Shown in pieces: positions 27,373-35,031 of a DNA stretch of 64,000 nucleotides (position 1 is its first letter; each line of letters begins with the position of its first letter). A program made the translations under genes and the position numbers. The notes under the pieces were generated by a model. It had not been told where the DNA came from and made no database searches. It saw only the letters and a program-made list of their open reading frames with translations. The DNA is taken from the NCBI GenBank assembly GCA_039105265.1, contig JAPFFF010000018.1:1736001-1800000 (forward strand), read 5' to 3'. This DNA is from Tritrichomonas musculus (lineage: Eukaryota; Parabasalia; Tritrichomonadida; Tritrichomonadidae).

Positions 27373-27603
27373 AGTAGTGATGGATGTTCCGCATGGGGAT
27401 ATTGGGGATATGGAGGGAATACCTGGCACATGCAATTTCCTTTAAAAGACCATAGATTCCTTTGATTTGGACTATGACATTTCAGCAAAAATTCAAGGTC
27501 TGGAGCTTAATTTTAAATGGTTATGTGAATATCAAAATTAGGTTAGATGTGGCTGTTATATTTGAAATTTATCTGGTCCCCATGCGGAACATCCATCACT
27601 ACT
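27373..27603. repeat. Tip palindrome of the right TIR
   Basis: 27373-27399 and 27577-27603 are 27-base perfect inverted copies, mirroring the left tip. Each tip can form a hairpin independently of the other TIR. Confidence 0.85.
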
Positions 27604-27609
27604 GGCGTT
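27604..27609. repeat. Target-site duplication of the Maverick, right copy
   Basis: GGCGTT, identical to 1821-1826. The bases beyond it belong to the split array gene. Confidence 0.93.
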
Positions 27610-28733
27610 TGAGTTCTATTTATTTGTGGAAAATGATAATAAATTAAATTAGGATCATCTTCGTCTGGATCGAAACTAGAAGCTGTTTGCAAATTAATTA
27701 TAGAAGGTAAACTAAAAGGTTGTGATGATGAGCCTGGTTGTATAATTTCTATACCTGTTAATAAATTTGGATCAATTTGAATTATTGAATTCTTTGAAAT
27801 ATAAAAATCATTAATTGGAGAGTATGAATTATTTTCAAAATCTAAAGAAATATTAACAACTTCTGGATTTGCAGGACCAGGAGGAATAGGTGGATTACTG
27901 ACTATAATTTTCGAACCTTTAATAAATACAACATTTGTTTCAAGAACTTGTTGATCTTTTACTATAATTTCACCATAAAAACCTGGCATATGAATTGGTA
28001 AAAAACTGTCATTTTTAATACTTTTTATAATTGAAACATCTTTAAATTGATTAACTTTATATAGTAAAATATTACTTGAGTTCCAGATAAGTTTCTCAGA
28101 TGGAATAAAATTCAAAACTGTTAATTTAAAAGGAGGAATCATTTCTGGATTTTTACCCGGATTAGATAAATTTACAAAATTTCGACGTTCTTCCTCTGGA
28201 AAACGTATAACTGAACCTTTTTTTATATATAAATCAGAATCAAAAACAAAAGTATCAACAAATGATTTAAATGGTAATGTAATCACTCTAGTAACAGGTT
28301 CTGGAGGTTGAACAGGTGGAAAAGGTATCGGATAATCTCCATTAAATAAAATTTTAATAAAAGTATTTGGATTAATAAAAAATTTAAAATTACCAAAATT
28401 AATAGTTACAGATGATGTATTATAATCATATGAAAATTGATTACTAGAAATAGTTATAATTGATTGCTTATCAAAAATATAATCTGGAACACAGGAAGAT
28501 GAAAGACGGATTTCTGAGTTGTGTTTGATTTGTGAATCATTATTAAATTGTATTCTATTATGGTTAAAATTCAACTCTTCATTTATTAATTTATAATCTT
28601 TATTAGAAGAAATCTCTCCAGTTCTTATAAAATAATTTCTATAGATAGGTATCAAATAAGAATTTATTTCAAGATCTGGTCCTGGTTGTATTAAATATGA
28701 TTTATCTAAAGGGTTATTATTACGTTTACGCAT
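27604..28733 (-). pseudogene. N-terminal half of the large array gene split by the Maverick
   Basis: The frame starts at 28733 (MRKRNNNPLDKSYLIQPGPD) and is open to the target site. The apparent end at 27543 is made of TIR sequence. About 375 genuine residues remain, rich in Asn, Ile, Pro and Phe. They show repeated short units of the form 'I..GS.I...P..PPGP' and 'I.KNSIIQID', suggesting repeated beta modules as in fibre or spike proteins. The frame resumes at 1826 on the other side of the Maverick. The first two codons after the start encode basic residues. The upstream region holds a partial form of the array box. Family unknown. Confidence 0.75.
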
Positions 28734-28756
28734 AAAATAAAATGAAATAATGTTTA

Positions 28757-29308
28757 TTAAATAAAATTAGAATTATATACTACATTAATAAAACCATTAA
28801 AAGAATAAGGTGTTAAGTAATCTTTGTTATTTGATGGAAAAATCATGATATAAATAGTTTCATTTGGTTCAAGTTTAAAAACTCCTGGTATATTAAATAC
28901 AGTTTTATCTTCTTGATTCAATGTTTCTGTAAAATATATTAAATTACTATTATAATATGGAAGAAATTTATTTACTGATGAATTTTTAGGAACAAAATCA
29001 TAATATTCAGATGGGAAAAACGTGGAATATAAATACTTAAATACTACAATATTGAAAACAGGAGGTGGTTGATTGGATATCATTAACGGAATTTGATCTA
29101 ATTCATCATGTGATAAATTATAATTAATTTCTAAATGAAGTTTGGTTATTTTTCTAGAATATTTCAAAGAATCTATCTTAATATATGATTCTGAATTGGC
29201 TCCATATAAAATATCTCCTTTAAAAATTAAAGGAATATCATCATTAGTTTTTGGTGAATAATTATAATCTATAATACAATAATTTTTTAATTTTTGTTGA
29301 TAAGACAT
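28757..29308 (-). CDS. Array protein 1, beta-rich, 183 aa
   Basis: A divergent member of the four-gene family at 28757-31029. The order of features matches the siblings: a central strand with KITKLHLEINYNLS, a segment PGVFKLEPNETIYIMIFPSN corresponding to the 'LARNLSAGD.I.L.I' element, and the end GFINVVYNSNFI corresponding to 'NYAI.YN'. A single-jelly-roll capsid-like fold is possible but untested. The identical box with TTCATTTTTTAAAATG lies directly upstream. It is separated from the next gene by 23 bases. Confidence 0.7.
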   Translation of the reverse strand: MSYQQKLKNYCIIDYNYSPKTNDDIPLIFKGDILYGANSESYIKIDSLKYSRKITKLHLEINYNLSHDELDQIPLMISNQPPPVFNIVVFKYLYSTFFPSEYYDFVPKNSSVNKFLPYYNSNLIYFTETLNQEDKTVFNIPGVFKLEPNETIYIMIFPSNNKDYLTPYSFNGFINVVYNSNFI

Positions 29309-29328
29309 TTTAAAAAATGAAGTGTTTA
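29304..29328 (-). promoter_or_regulatory. Array box with Inr-like TTCATTTT, copy 1
   Basis: A 25-base sequence identical in five places, covering the upstream gene's 3' side, TTCATTTTTTAAAATG and the first codon bases. TCATTTT placed about 9 bases before the ATG fits the parabasalid initiator (TCA+1Y(T/A)(T/A)). Confidence 0.75.
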
Positions 29329-29919
29329 TTAAGAATATTTGACAGAATAATTAACTGTACCAAAAAGACCTTTGCAATGAAAATAAGGAAATACTGGATC
29401 ATCTGGTATTTTTAAAATAAGATAAACACATTCAGATGCTTCTAAATTTTTAGATAATCTAGTAGATTGGATTAACGCCTGTTTACTTAAAAGCTGACCT
29501 TGTAATAATAAAGTACCTTTATTTAAAATTTCAGTTGAAAGAGAGTGAAGATCATTATAATCTGTAGATATAAAACAATCTTCGTTATCCTGAAGAACAT
29601 AAATTTTTTTATCTTCTTCATCTTGATCGTTTGGATAATGTTCCGCTGCTATAAGAAAATATGGAATTGGAAAGAGACATGATGATTCTTCACTATCATC
29701 TGAAGAAACAGTAAATTCTGAATATAACTGTATTGTTGTATTTTTAAATTTACGAACACCTTGAATATCAGTAGGTTCACATATAGGTATAACAATTTCT
29801 TGATTAGTAATTAATGGATCATTGATTTCAATAAATGTAACTGATTTTGTGATATTTGAATATTCAGATTTGAACATCGGTTTATTAAATTTGTAACTAT
29901 TATAAGGTTTAACAGACAT
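29329..29919 (-). CDS. Array protein 2, beta-rich, 196 aa
   Basis: Contains the family signature IQGVRKFKNTTIQLYSEFTV (about residues 53-72), then LSKNLEASECVYLILKI, and the end GTVNYSVKYS. It resembles the two genes to its right but is more diverged. A serine/aspartate-rich loop (SSDDSEESS) sits after the signature. The upstream box is the same 25-base sequence. The relation to the neighbours is visible; the function is unknown. A structural, possibly capsid, role is inferred from the association with a Rep gene. Confidence 0.72.
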   Translation of the reverse strand: MSVKPYNSYKFNKPMFKSEYSNITKSVTFIEINDPLITNQEIVIPICEPTDIQGVRKFKNTTIQLYSEFTVSSDDSEESSCLFPIPYFLIAAEHYPNDQDEEDKKIYVLQDNEDCFISTDYNDLHSLSTEILNKGTLLLQGQLLSKQALIQSTRLSKNLEASECVYLILKIPDDPVFPYFHCKGLFGTVNYSVKYS

Positions 29920-29939
29920 TTTAAAAAATGAAGTGTTTA
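29915..29939 (-). promoter_or_regulatory. Array box with Inr-like TTCATTTT, copy 2
   Basis: Identical 25-base copy upstream of the 29919 start. The stop region of the next gene overlaps its outer edge. Confidence 0.75.
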
Positions 29940-29945
29940 CTTAAA

Positions 29946-30449
29946 TTAATTATATTTAATAGCATAATTTAAAATAGCATTGAATTTTAAAGTTGCTTGC
30001 ATTTCGGCAGATGCAATTGGTTTTATAATTAAACATATTTTATCACCCGCTGATAAATTTCTCGCTAAATACGAATATGTTTTTTTAATCTTTCCATTTT
30101 CTAAAAGACCTTGTAAAATTAAATATTTATTAGCTTTATATAATTCTATAGATTCATTTAATGTTATATCTAAAGATAAAGGATTAAATCCATTAGGAAC
30201 ATAAACCAACGCAAATAACATAGGCAAGTATTGAATTCTTTGGTTATCATCATCAGCAGTGACTTTATAACAAGAAGCAGATATTGTTAAAGTAAAATTT
30301 TTTGCTTTACGAACACCCTGTGTAAGAACTGGTTCAATAAAAGTGTAATTATTTTGAATTTCTGGTGAAATGGGGTTAATAGTATCTGAAATTTGAACAG
30401 TAACATTTGAATATTTATTTTGAGCCGGTATATATGAAATTACAGACAT
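29946..30449 (-). CDS. Array protein 3, beta-rich, 167 aa
   Basis: Carries TQGVRKAKNFTLTISASC (about residues 48-65), LARNLSAGDKICLIIKP (about 129-145) and a C terminus FNAILNYAIKYN. These three segments are almost identical to those of array protein 4, so the pair arose by recent tandem duplication. The basic N-terminal side of the first segment (RKAKNF) could contact nucleic acid. The same box lies upstream. Family unknown; a jelly-roll capsid is one possibility. Confidence 0.75.
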   Translation of the reverse strand: MSVISYIPAQNKYSNVTVQISDTINPISPEIQNNYTFIEPVLTQGVRKAKNFTLTISASCYKVTADDDNQRIQYLPMLFALVYVPNGFNPLSLDITLNESIELYKANKYLILQGLLENGKIKKTYSYLARNLSAGDKICLIIKPIASAEMQATLKFNAILNYAIKYN

Positions 30450-30469
30450 TTTAAAAAATGAAGTGTTTA
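30445..30469 (-). promoter_or_regulatory. Array box with Inr-like TTCATTTT, copy 3
   Basis: Identical 25-base copy upstream of the 30449 start. Confidence 0.75.
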
Positions 30470-30474
30470 TTAAA

Positions 30475-31029
30475 CTAATTAAATGCTATAGCATAATTTA
30501 ATGAAAAAGCAATCTGTACATCACTAATTGTAAAACCAGTTGAATTATAAAGAGAAATTTGTATACTATCACCTGCTGATAAATTTCTCGCTAAATCTGA
30601 TTTAAAAACAGTAACTGTATCATCTAAAATAAAACCTGATAATATAACATTTTTAGGAATTGGATAAAGTAAATTTTGTTGTGAAGTAGGTGATTGAAGA
30701 GTTAATGAATTTTGATTACATGGACAATATACTAAAGCAAATGAAATAGGTCCTGTACCATATTTTTGATTTTTTGAATATGGAGGATCGATTACTTTAT
30801 ATCTTGTAGATATTTGTAAAGTAAAATTTTTTGCTTTACGAACACCCTGTGTTGATGAGTTCTTAATTAAAGTAGTAGTATAAGTTCCGCCTGATTGATG
30901 TAATGATGTTAAATTTTCATCACTATTAAACGATTGTGTAGTAATTGTTTGATATTTTCTTTTTTTTGGAATAAAATTTTTATTAGAATTTTTATTTTGA
31001 GATTTGTTTACATTTTTTTTAGAAGACAT
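30475..31029 (-). CDS. Array protein 4, beta-rich with basic N-terminal arm, 184 aa
   Basis: The N-terminal 30 residues are strongly basic (MSSKKNVNKSQNKNSNKNFI, then PKKRKYQ, which looks like a nuclear localisation signal). Then come TQGVRKAKNFTLQIS (about 66-80), SDLARNLSAGDSIQISLY and a C terminus FSLNYAIAFN. A basic arm ahead of a beta-rich domain of about 150 residues is the typical layout of small ssDNA-virus capsid proteins. That makes this the best capsid candidate of the array. The sequence shows the layout; the capsid role is inference. Confidence 0.75.
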   Translation of the reverse strand: MSSKKNVNKSQNKNSNKNFIPKKRKYQTITTQSFNSDENLTSLHQSGGTYTTTLIKNSSTQGVRKAKNFTLQISTRYKVIDPPYSKNQKYGTGPISFALVYCPCNQNSLTLQSPTSQQNLLYPIPKNVILSGFILDDTVTVFKSDLARNLSAGDSIQISLYNSTGFTISDVQIAFSLNYAIAFN

Positions 31030-31049
31030 TTTAAAAAATGAAGTGTTTA
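31025..31049 (-). promoter_or_regulatory. Array box with Inr-like TTCATTTT, copy 4
   Basis: Identical 25-base copy upstream of the 31029 start. Confidence 0.75.
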
Positions 31050-31059
31050 TTAAATAAAA

Positions 31060-31653
31060 TTAAGGAGTTATAATAATCTTCGCTAATATTTCATCTAACT
31101 TTAACCCATGTGAAAGTAACGTTGTTTCAATAGACCCTAATTTATAAGATTGAGAAGATAATTCTGATTTAATTTCGTTTAACTTAATAAAGTCGGATTC
31201 ATAAGGCTTGGGACAAACTTTTTGAAAATGATAAGGTCAATTTTATAAATCTTTTAGGTCAATTTGTCCCAAGCTGAATGATTTTTTTTCTGAGAAACAT
31301 TGAAAAAAATTGAATGTTGTCCCATGCATTTTGAATCCGACTTTACTTAAATGATTTATATCAAGATCAATTGTATGTAATTTTTCCATTATATCATTAT
31401 AATATGTTTCATTAAAAAAAACAAATATCTTTGTAATTTCATCTAAAATTTCTTTAAATTGTTCTTCAAATTTTGAGAAATACTGAATATAATTGGATTG
31501 CATTATTGTATGAATATCATCAAGTTTCTCTAAAATTGTCTTATCTGCAATTAATATATCAGAAATATTTTTATCTATACTTTCATCGTTCTGGTGCATT
31601 AAATTAATTAAATCCCACCAATTTTGCATTGTTTTCGAAGGAACAGTTGACAT
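31060..31653 (-). pseudogene. Array coiled-coil gene broken by a small inverted duplication
   Basis: The frame from 31653 (MSTVPSKTMQNWWDLINLMHQ) reads as a helical coiled-coil protein, then enters a foldback region and stops at 31243. A second coding stretch on the same strand (about 31060-31205, including KLNEIKSELSSQSYKLGS and ending in LAKIIITP) continues the same style of coiled coil up to a stop at 31060. I infer one gene of about 160 residues interrupted by the insertion or inversion at 31188-31345. No family was recognised. Confidence 0.55.
31188..31345. repeat. Foldback: inverted copies of TAAAGTCGGATTCA
   Basis: TAAAGTCGGATTCA at 31188-31201 is mirrored at 31332-31345. Just inside, GCTTGGGACAAA (31206-31217) is mirrored at 31263-31274 and less well near 31318. 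The block interrupts the coiled-coil gene and looks like an inverted duplication of that gene's own sequence, not a foreign MITE. Confidence 0.65.
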
Positions 31654-31682
31654 TTTAAATAAAAACTTAAAATAAAATGATG

Positions 31683-31979
31683 TTATTTTTTTATTAAAAT
31701 TATAGAAGTTGGAGAATCAGACAAAAACGTACCTAAAGGTAGAACGGAATTATAATTCTGGACTAAATATTCTCTAATTTCTTCATTATTTTCTAAAAAA
31801 TCTTCTAAAATTTCTTTAGATTCAATTAATATTTGGTCCTTGTTTTCAATTAATGAGATAAAATCAATATTACGAGAAATAAGCAATTTCGATTCATCTA
31901 CAGAAGTTAGAAAAATTAAAGAATCGTTTTTCTGATCAATATTTTCAATTATAGGAGACATAGTTAAAAAAGAAGACAT
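31683..31979 (-). CDS. Array protein, 98 aa, unrecognised
   Basis: An acidic, Ile/Leu/Asn-rich protein with helical heptads (ESKEILEDFLENNEEIREYL) and a Ser/Thr/Pro C terminus. It has the identical 25-base box upstream and similar spacing to its neighbours, so it belongs to the same unit. A second Met (residue 7) is possible, but the box favours the first. No homology was recognised. Confidence 0.65.
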   Translation of the reverse strand: MSSFLTMSPIIENIDQKNDSLIFLTSVDESKLLISRNIDFISLIENKDQILIESKEILEDFLENNEEIREYLVQNYNSVLPLGTFLSDSPTSIILIKK

Positions 31980-31999
31980 TTTAAAAAATGAAGTGTTTA
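31975..31999 (-). promoter_or_regulatory. Array box with Inr-like TTCATTTT, copy 5
   Basis: Identical 25-base copy upstream of the 31979 start. It overlaps the stop codon (31997-31999) of the next gene. Confidence 0.75.
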
Positions 32000-32360
32000 C
32001 TTAAATAAAGAATCAAGTTGTGATTTTTCATGATTTAAAGCAGCTAATTTACGTTGTTCTAATAAAAATTTTATATTCAATTGTCTGGATTTTTTCCAAA
32101 ATTTCTTTTTTCCTTTCAAAAATTGATTCATATTCGTTTTCTGAATATGCTTCGGGAGAGGATGTCATGTAATCTTCAGTAGAAATAGAAAACCAAGAAG
32201 GTTCTAAAGGAGATCCAACTGGAGAACCTTGAGCTGATGGAGGCCAATTTATCCAATCACCAAAACCTTGAGAACTATTCGAGGAACTTATAGAAACTGG
32301 TTGAGAATACGAAGTTGGTGATGGACATCTTGATGGAACTTGAGAAACAGGAGCTGACAT
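31997..32360 (-). pseudogene. First array gene, Ser/Pro-rich with coiled-coil end, apparently frameshifted
   Basis: Starts at 32360 (MSAPVSQVPSRCPSPTSYSQ). About 70 Ser/Pro-rich residues are followed by a helical stretch ERKKEILEKIQTIEYK. The annotated frame then stops at 32049, but the adjacent frame continues the same helical style (LLEQRKLAALNHEKSQL) to a stop at 31997 that abuts the next gene's box. A one-base slip between about 32060 and 32095 explains this; sequencing error cannot be excluded. It is the gene nearest to the divergent Rep. Its upstream region keeps CATTTTAAAAAATGA but not the full box. Confidence 0.55.
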
Positions 32361-32585
32361 TTTAAAAAATGATTTTTTTTAATAAAATATAAAATTTAAG
32401 AATTGAGTGTATTTTAATCGTTTAAATTTTCGCGGTTTTAAAAAATTTTCAATTAAAATAAACGGAAAAATAAACTTTTATCTGAAATAAAGCCCGGCTA
32501 TTTATTTTTGTTAATTTTATATAAATATTAATACGATCATTATGTATACAAATTAAATCTTTAATTTTAATATCATTTTTTACAA
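32361..32585. promoter_or_regulatory. Divergent promoter region between the array and Rep
   Basis: 225 AT-rich bases between divergent starts. On + a TATCATTTTTTACAAATG lies before Rep, with TCA at 32573, an initiator-like placement. On - there is ATCATTTTTTAAAATG before 32360. The segment also holds AAAGCCCGGCT near 32488. This ambisense layout with a shared intergenic region is typical of CRESS viruses. Confidence 0.6.
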
Positions 32586-33553
32586 ATGACGGAAACAAAT
32601 CCAAGAGTTACGTATTGGTTCGGGACCTGGAACATACCTGAAGATTTAGACTGGAAACAGACCCTTCAATTTGGAAATGCAATAGATAACAATGGCAACT
32701 TACAATTTTCCAAAGGATTCCTTGAAATTGTTGCAATGGCTGCTGCTGAAGAAAGAGGAGAATCAGGAACAGGCATATACATATAGTAGTAAAGTTCTCA
32801 AAGAAAGTATATAGAACTCAAATAGTACGGTACTGGTTGACAGGTCCAGACTGGGAACCTATGAAAGGAACATTAAAACAGGCATTAGACTACATTAACA
32901 AAAATAAGCCTGATAAAGATCATTTCATGATGCAAGGTCAAATCCCTAATGACTTTCAGAAAAAGTTTGATAAAGAAAAAGAACTAAAAGATGCCTTAAA
33001 AGATCTAATGTCAATGTCATGGTTGAAATTCTCTGAAAAATGGACACAAATGGCGTTTCAATTCCCAGGTCTTTGTATGAAATGGAAAATGGATCATGCT
33101 GATAGACTCCCACAAAGGGAGGGTTCACTAAAGGTCAAGAATTTCTGGATCACTGGTCCCCCTGGATGTGGAAAAAGCTACTGGGCAAGAAAACAAGTCC
33201 CACAAGATCTAATTTGTTTCAAGCAACAAAACAAATGGTGGGATAACTACGACGATAAAAGAACAAAAGTAGTACTTATTGAAGATGCAGGTATTAACTC
33301 CTTGAGAAGCTTCCCAGAAAAAGTCAAGGTATGGGCAGATGCATACTGGTTCCAAGCTGAAATAAAAAATGGTCAAATAATAGTGAACCCTCAAAAATGG
33401 TTTTTCATTGTGACAAGTAATTATACAATTACTGAAATTTGGCCAGAACCTGAAGATCATGATCCAATAAAAAGAAGGTTCACTGAAGTTTCAGTGTCTG
33501 CAAGAAGTGATTTATTCTTCTTAACACAATTAGACGTCTCAATTCTTAAATAA
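32586..33553 (+). pseudogene. rep: CRESS-type replication initiator (Rep), single frameshift
   Basis: The first 62 codons carry HUH motif I (WFGTWN, about residues 11-16). The frame then slips near 32771. The adjacent frame continues with motif II HIHI (32774-32785) and motif III YINK (Tyr codon at 32891). A W-P-KGT..QA block typical of CRESS Reps lies between them. The SF3 helicase follows: Walker A GPPGCGKS (about 33154), Walker B VVLIED (about 33268), motif C FFIVTSN (about 33400) and KRRF as a likely arginine-finger region. All catalytic signatures survive, so the loss is one recent slip, or a sequencing error. The protein would nick an origin and unwind for rolling-circle replication. 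Its closest group is not decidable by eye. Confidence 0.9.
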
Positions 33554-33600
33554 ACAATTCAATTATTCAATTGATTATTTTTATTTTAACTTTTTCTATA

Positions 33601-33630
33601 TAGTCCGAGAGTTTTTTTCGACTCGGACTA
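33601..33630. repeat. Stem-loop after Rep (TAGTCCGAG/CTCGGACTA)
   Basis: A perfect 9-bp stem with a 12-base T-rich loop begins 48 bases after the Rep stop. It could act as a transcript-end hairpin or as an origin element. Confidence 0.6.
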
Positions 33631-33804
33631 TTTTTAATTTGACCTATAACGATCATTATTTTGACCATGACATGTTAAATGAAACAGTATTTGGTCATTA
33701 ATTGAGAGGATATTTGGTTTTGTGATAAACAAAGGCCAAAAAATTCAAAGATATTGGTGAATTTTTCAATACTTAACCATAATTTTTCTATGTAGTCCCA
33801 AACA

Positions 33805-33874
33805 GTGTTAAGGGTATAAGGGTAATATTAGAAAAAAAATTTTTTTTTTTCTAGTTGTCTTATACCCTTAACAC
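33805..33874. other. Candidate rolling-circle origin with TAATATTAC
   Basis: Sixteen-base arms GTGTTAAGGGTATAAG (33805-33820) and its complement (33859-33874) are further extended by CCAAACA on both outer sides. The 38-base interior contains, on the - strand at 33822-33830, TAATATTAC, the nonamer nicked by geminivirus-type Reps. An A8/T12 hairpin follows. In viral origins the nonamer sits in the loop apex; here it is near the base of an inner A/T hairpin, so the fit is imperfect. Confidence 0.5.
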
Positions 33875-33912
33875 TTTTGTTTGGTTTAATACATTTAAAA
33901 TTATTTTTATAA

Positions 33913-34155
33913 ATGTCAGATAGCATTAACATACTCGAAATATTTAACGATAATTTTATTTCTTCCATTAATAACTATAATATGGATCAAAAATACCAAT
34001 TATTACATGATACAGAATTTAAATTGAATATGATAAAAAAAGAATTTTATGAAAAGATTATTAACGAATACGGAAATTCATTTCAAAAGTTAATCGTCAA
34101 AATTAACAACAAACTACTTGAAGATACAGCTTTAAGAATTTTAAATAAATTATAA
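33913..34155 (+). CDS. Unrecognised 80-aa helical protein
   Basis: Starts at ATG 33913, just after the candidate origin. It is highly helical, Lys/Asn/Ile-rich and coiled-coil-like (KLNMIKKEFYEKIINEY). Base use resembles the array genes, so it may belong to the virus-like locus and not to the host. The upstream sequence is TTATTTTTATAA without a clear TCA initiator. No family. Confidence 0.5.
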   Translation: MSDSINILEIFNDNFISSINNYNMDQKYQLLHDTEFKLNMIKKEFYEKIINEYGNSFQKLIVKINNKLLEDTALRILNKL

Positions 34156-34224
34156 TTAATTATTATATAAACAATTTCTTTATTATTTTTTTTTCTTTTA
34201 TTTAATTTTTACATTTAATAAAAC

Positions 34225-34291
34225 GCAGAGTCTCTCCCCTCTGCTATTTTTATCGTTTTTGTCTCCTCCGATTCTCATAAGTTCATCGGAG
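34225..34291. repeat. Two adjacent small hairpins
   Basis: GCAGAG/CTCTGC (34225-34230 with 34239-34244) and CTCCGAT/ATCGGAG (34266-34272 with 34285-34291) stand in otherwise AT-rich sequence after the 80-aa gene. They may be RNA 3'-end structures or part of a small RNA; nothing else supports either. Confidence 0.35.
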
Positions 34292-34394
34292 ATGAAGATT
34301 ACTACGGATCCAGAAAAGTAAAAATATTATTTAGATTTTTTTGATTTTTTAAAAATAAAAGACGCTTAAAAAATAATTAAAAGTAATTGTTTAT

Positions 34395-34761
34395 TTAAGA
34401 ATATCCTAATGATTCAAGTTCGTCCAAACATCGACGCAGAATACGAGTAAGCTGATCAACCTGGCGTAAAAATTCAGTGATTCGTGGTCCATTATTGTTA
34501 CGAGGAGAAGGGGGCTCTGTTCCATGATCATGAACATATTGGAGATATGTTTAATCTCTGATTTACAGCCTGAACTTTGATTTTAACAGGCATATAGCGA
34601 ATTAGGTCTCTGCCACCGTGATGAATCGAATCTCTTGCTTTGACTTCACCGCCACTGTCTGATATTCCACCTGAATTGAATGAAATTCCGGTAAATTGGT
34701 CATTTACAATTACTGTATTATTTGAATGCGGCTTATTCTCAGTCAATGAATTATGATACAC
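34395..34761 (-). pseudogene. Fragmentary gene without ATG, one frameshift
   Basis: Two adjacent - frames together read about 120 residues. The first (34761 to about 34545) contains SNNTVIVNDQFTGISF and a Gly/Ser/His-rich centre. The second runs to a stop at 34395 and contains FLRQVDQLTRILRRCLDELE, a helical end. The first frame begins at a GTG with a stop just upstream and no ATG, so the true start is lost. A remnant of the virus-like locus or of an unrelated gene. Confidence 0.4.
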
Positions 34762-34930
34762 TTGTTGACTAATTTGAATTTATATATACTCTTTCCTACT
34801 CTTTGCAACCTCCAATCTTTTTAATATACAAATTAATGAGATATTAGTAAAATTATTTAGATTTTAAGGATAAGAATATATGATTGTCAAACAGGTATGA
34901 AATACTCATTCAACTATTCAAACACGTCAC

Positions 34931-35031
34931 TACAGTTTGCACATTTCAATTCGGCCTTTTTAGTAGATATTTGATCATAAATTGACCTTCAAAAGTGCCA
35001 AAAAGGGCAGATTTGAAATGTACAGACTGTA
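34931..35031. repeat. About 100-bp MITE-like palindrome
   Basis: Left arm TACAGTTTGCACATTTCAA and right arm TTGAAATGTACAGACTGTA are imperfect inverted repeats of about 30 bases (roughly four-fifths matching). They enclose about 40 bases and have TA at both ends. No coding capacity. TA-flanked short palindromes are typical of mariner-related MITEs. Confidence 0.6.

Larger units (their letters stand above)
1827..27603. mobile_element. Complete Maverick/Polinton element, 25.8 kb
   Basis: The element is bounded by 1,849-bp terminal inverted repeats and a perfect 6-bp duplication. It carries the Maverick core set: protein-primed DNA polymerase B, retroviral-type integrase, packaging ATPase and a major capsid protein. 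The TIRs differ at only a few bases and by one 7-base repeat unit at two sites, and all large genes are open, so the copy is young and may be intact. Genes are packed with spacers of a few bases, on both strands. Its base composition is visibly richer in G+C than the flanks. No Ulp1/adenain-type maturation protease, common in Mavericks, was recognised. The insertion splits a gene of an older virus-like locus. Confidence 0.97.
25755..27603. repeat. Maverick terminal inverted repeat, right
   Basis: Reverse complement of 1827-3675 with few differences, and exactly the same total length of 1,849 bases. It contains the second copy of the 414-aa gene and the same tip palindrome (27373-27603). Confidence 0.96.

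Noticed and set aside
34225-34291. Hairpins as a tRNA or snRNA gene
   Set aside because: Stems of six or seven pairs only, no A/B boxes and no conserved RNA motif seen.
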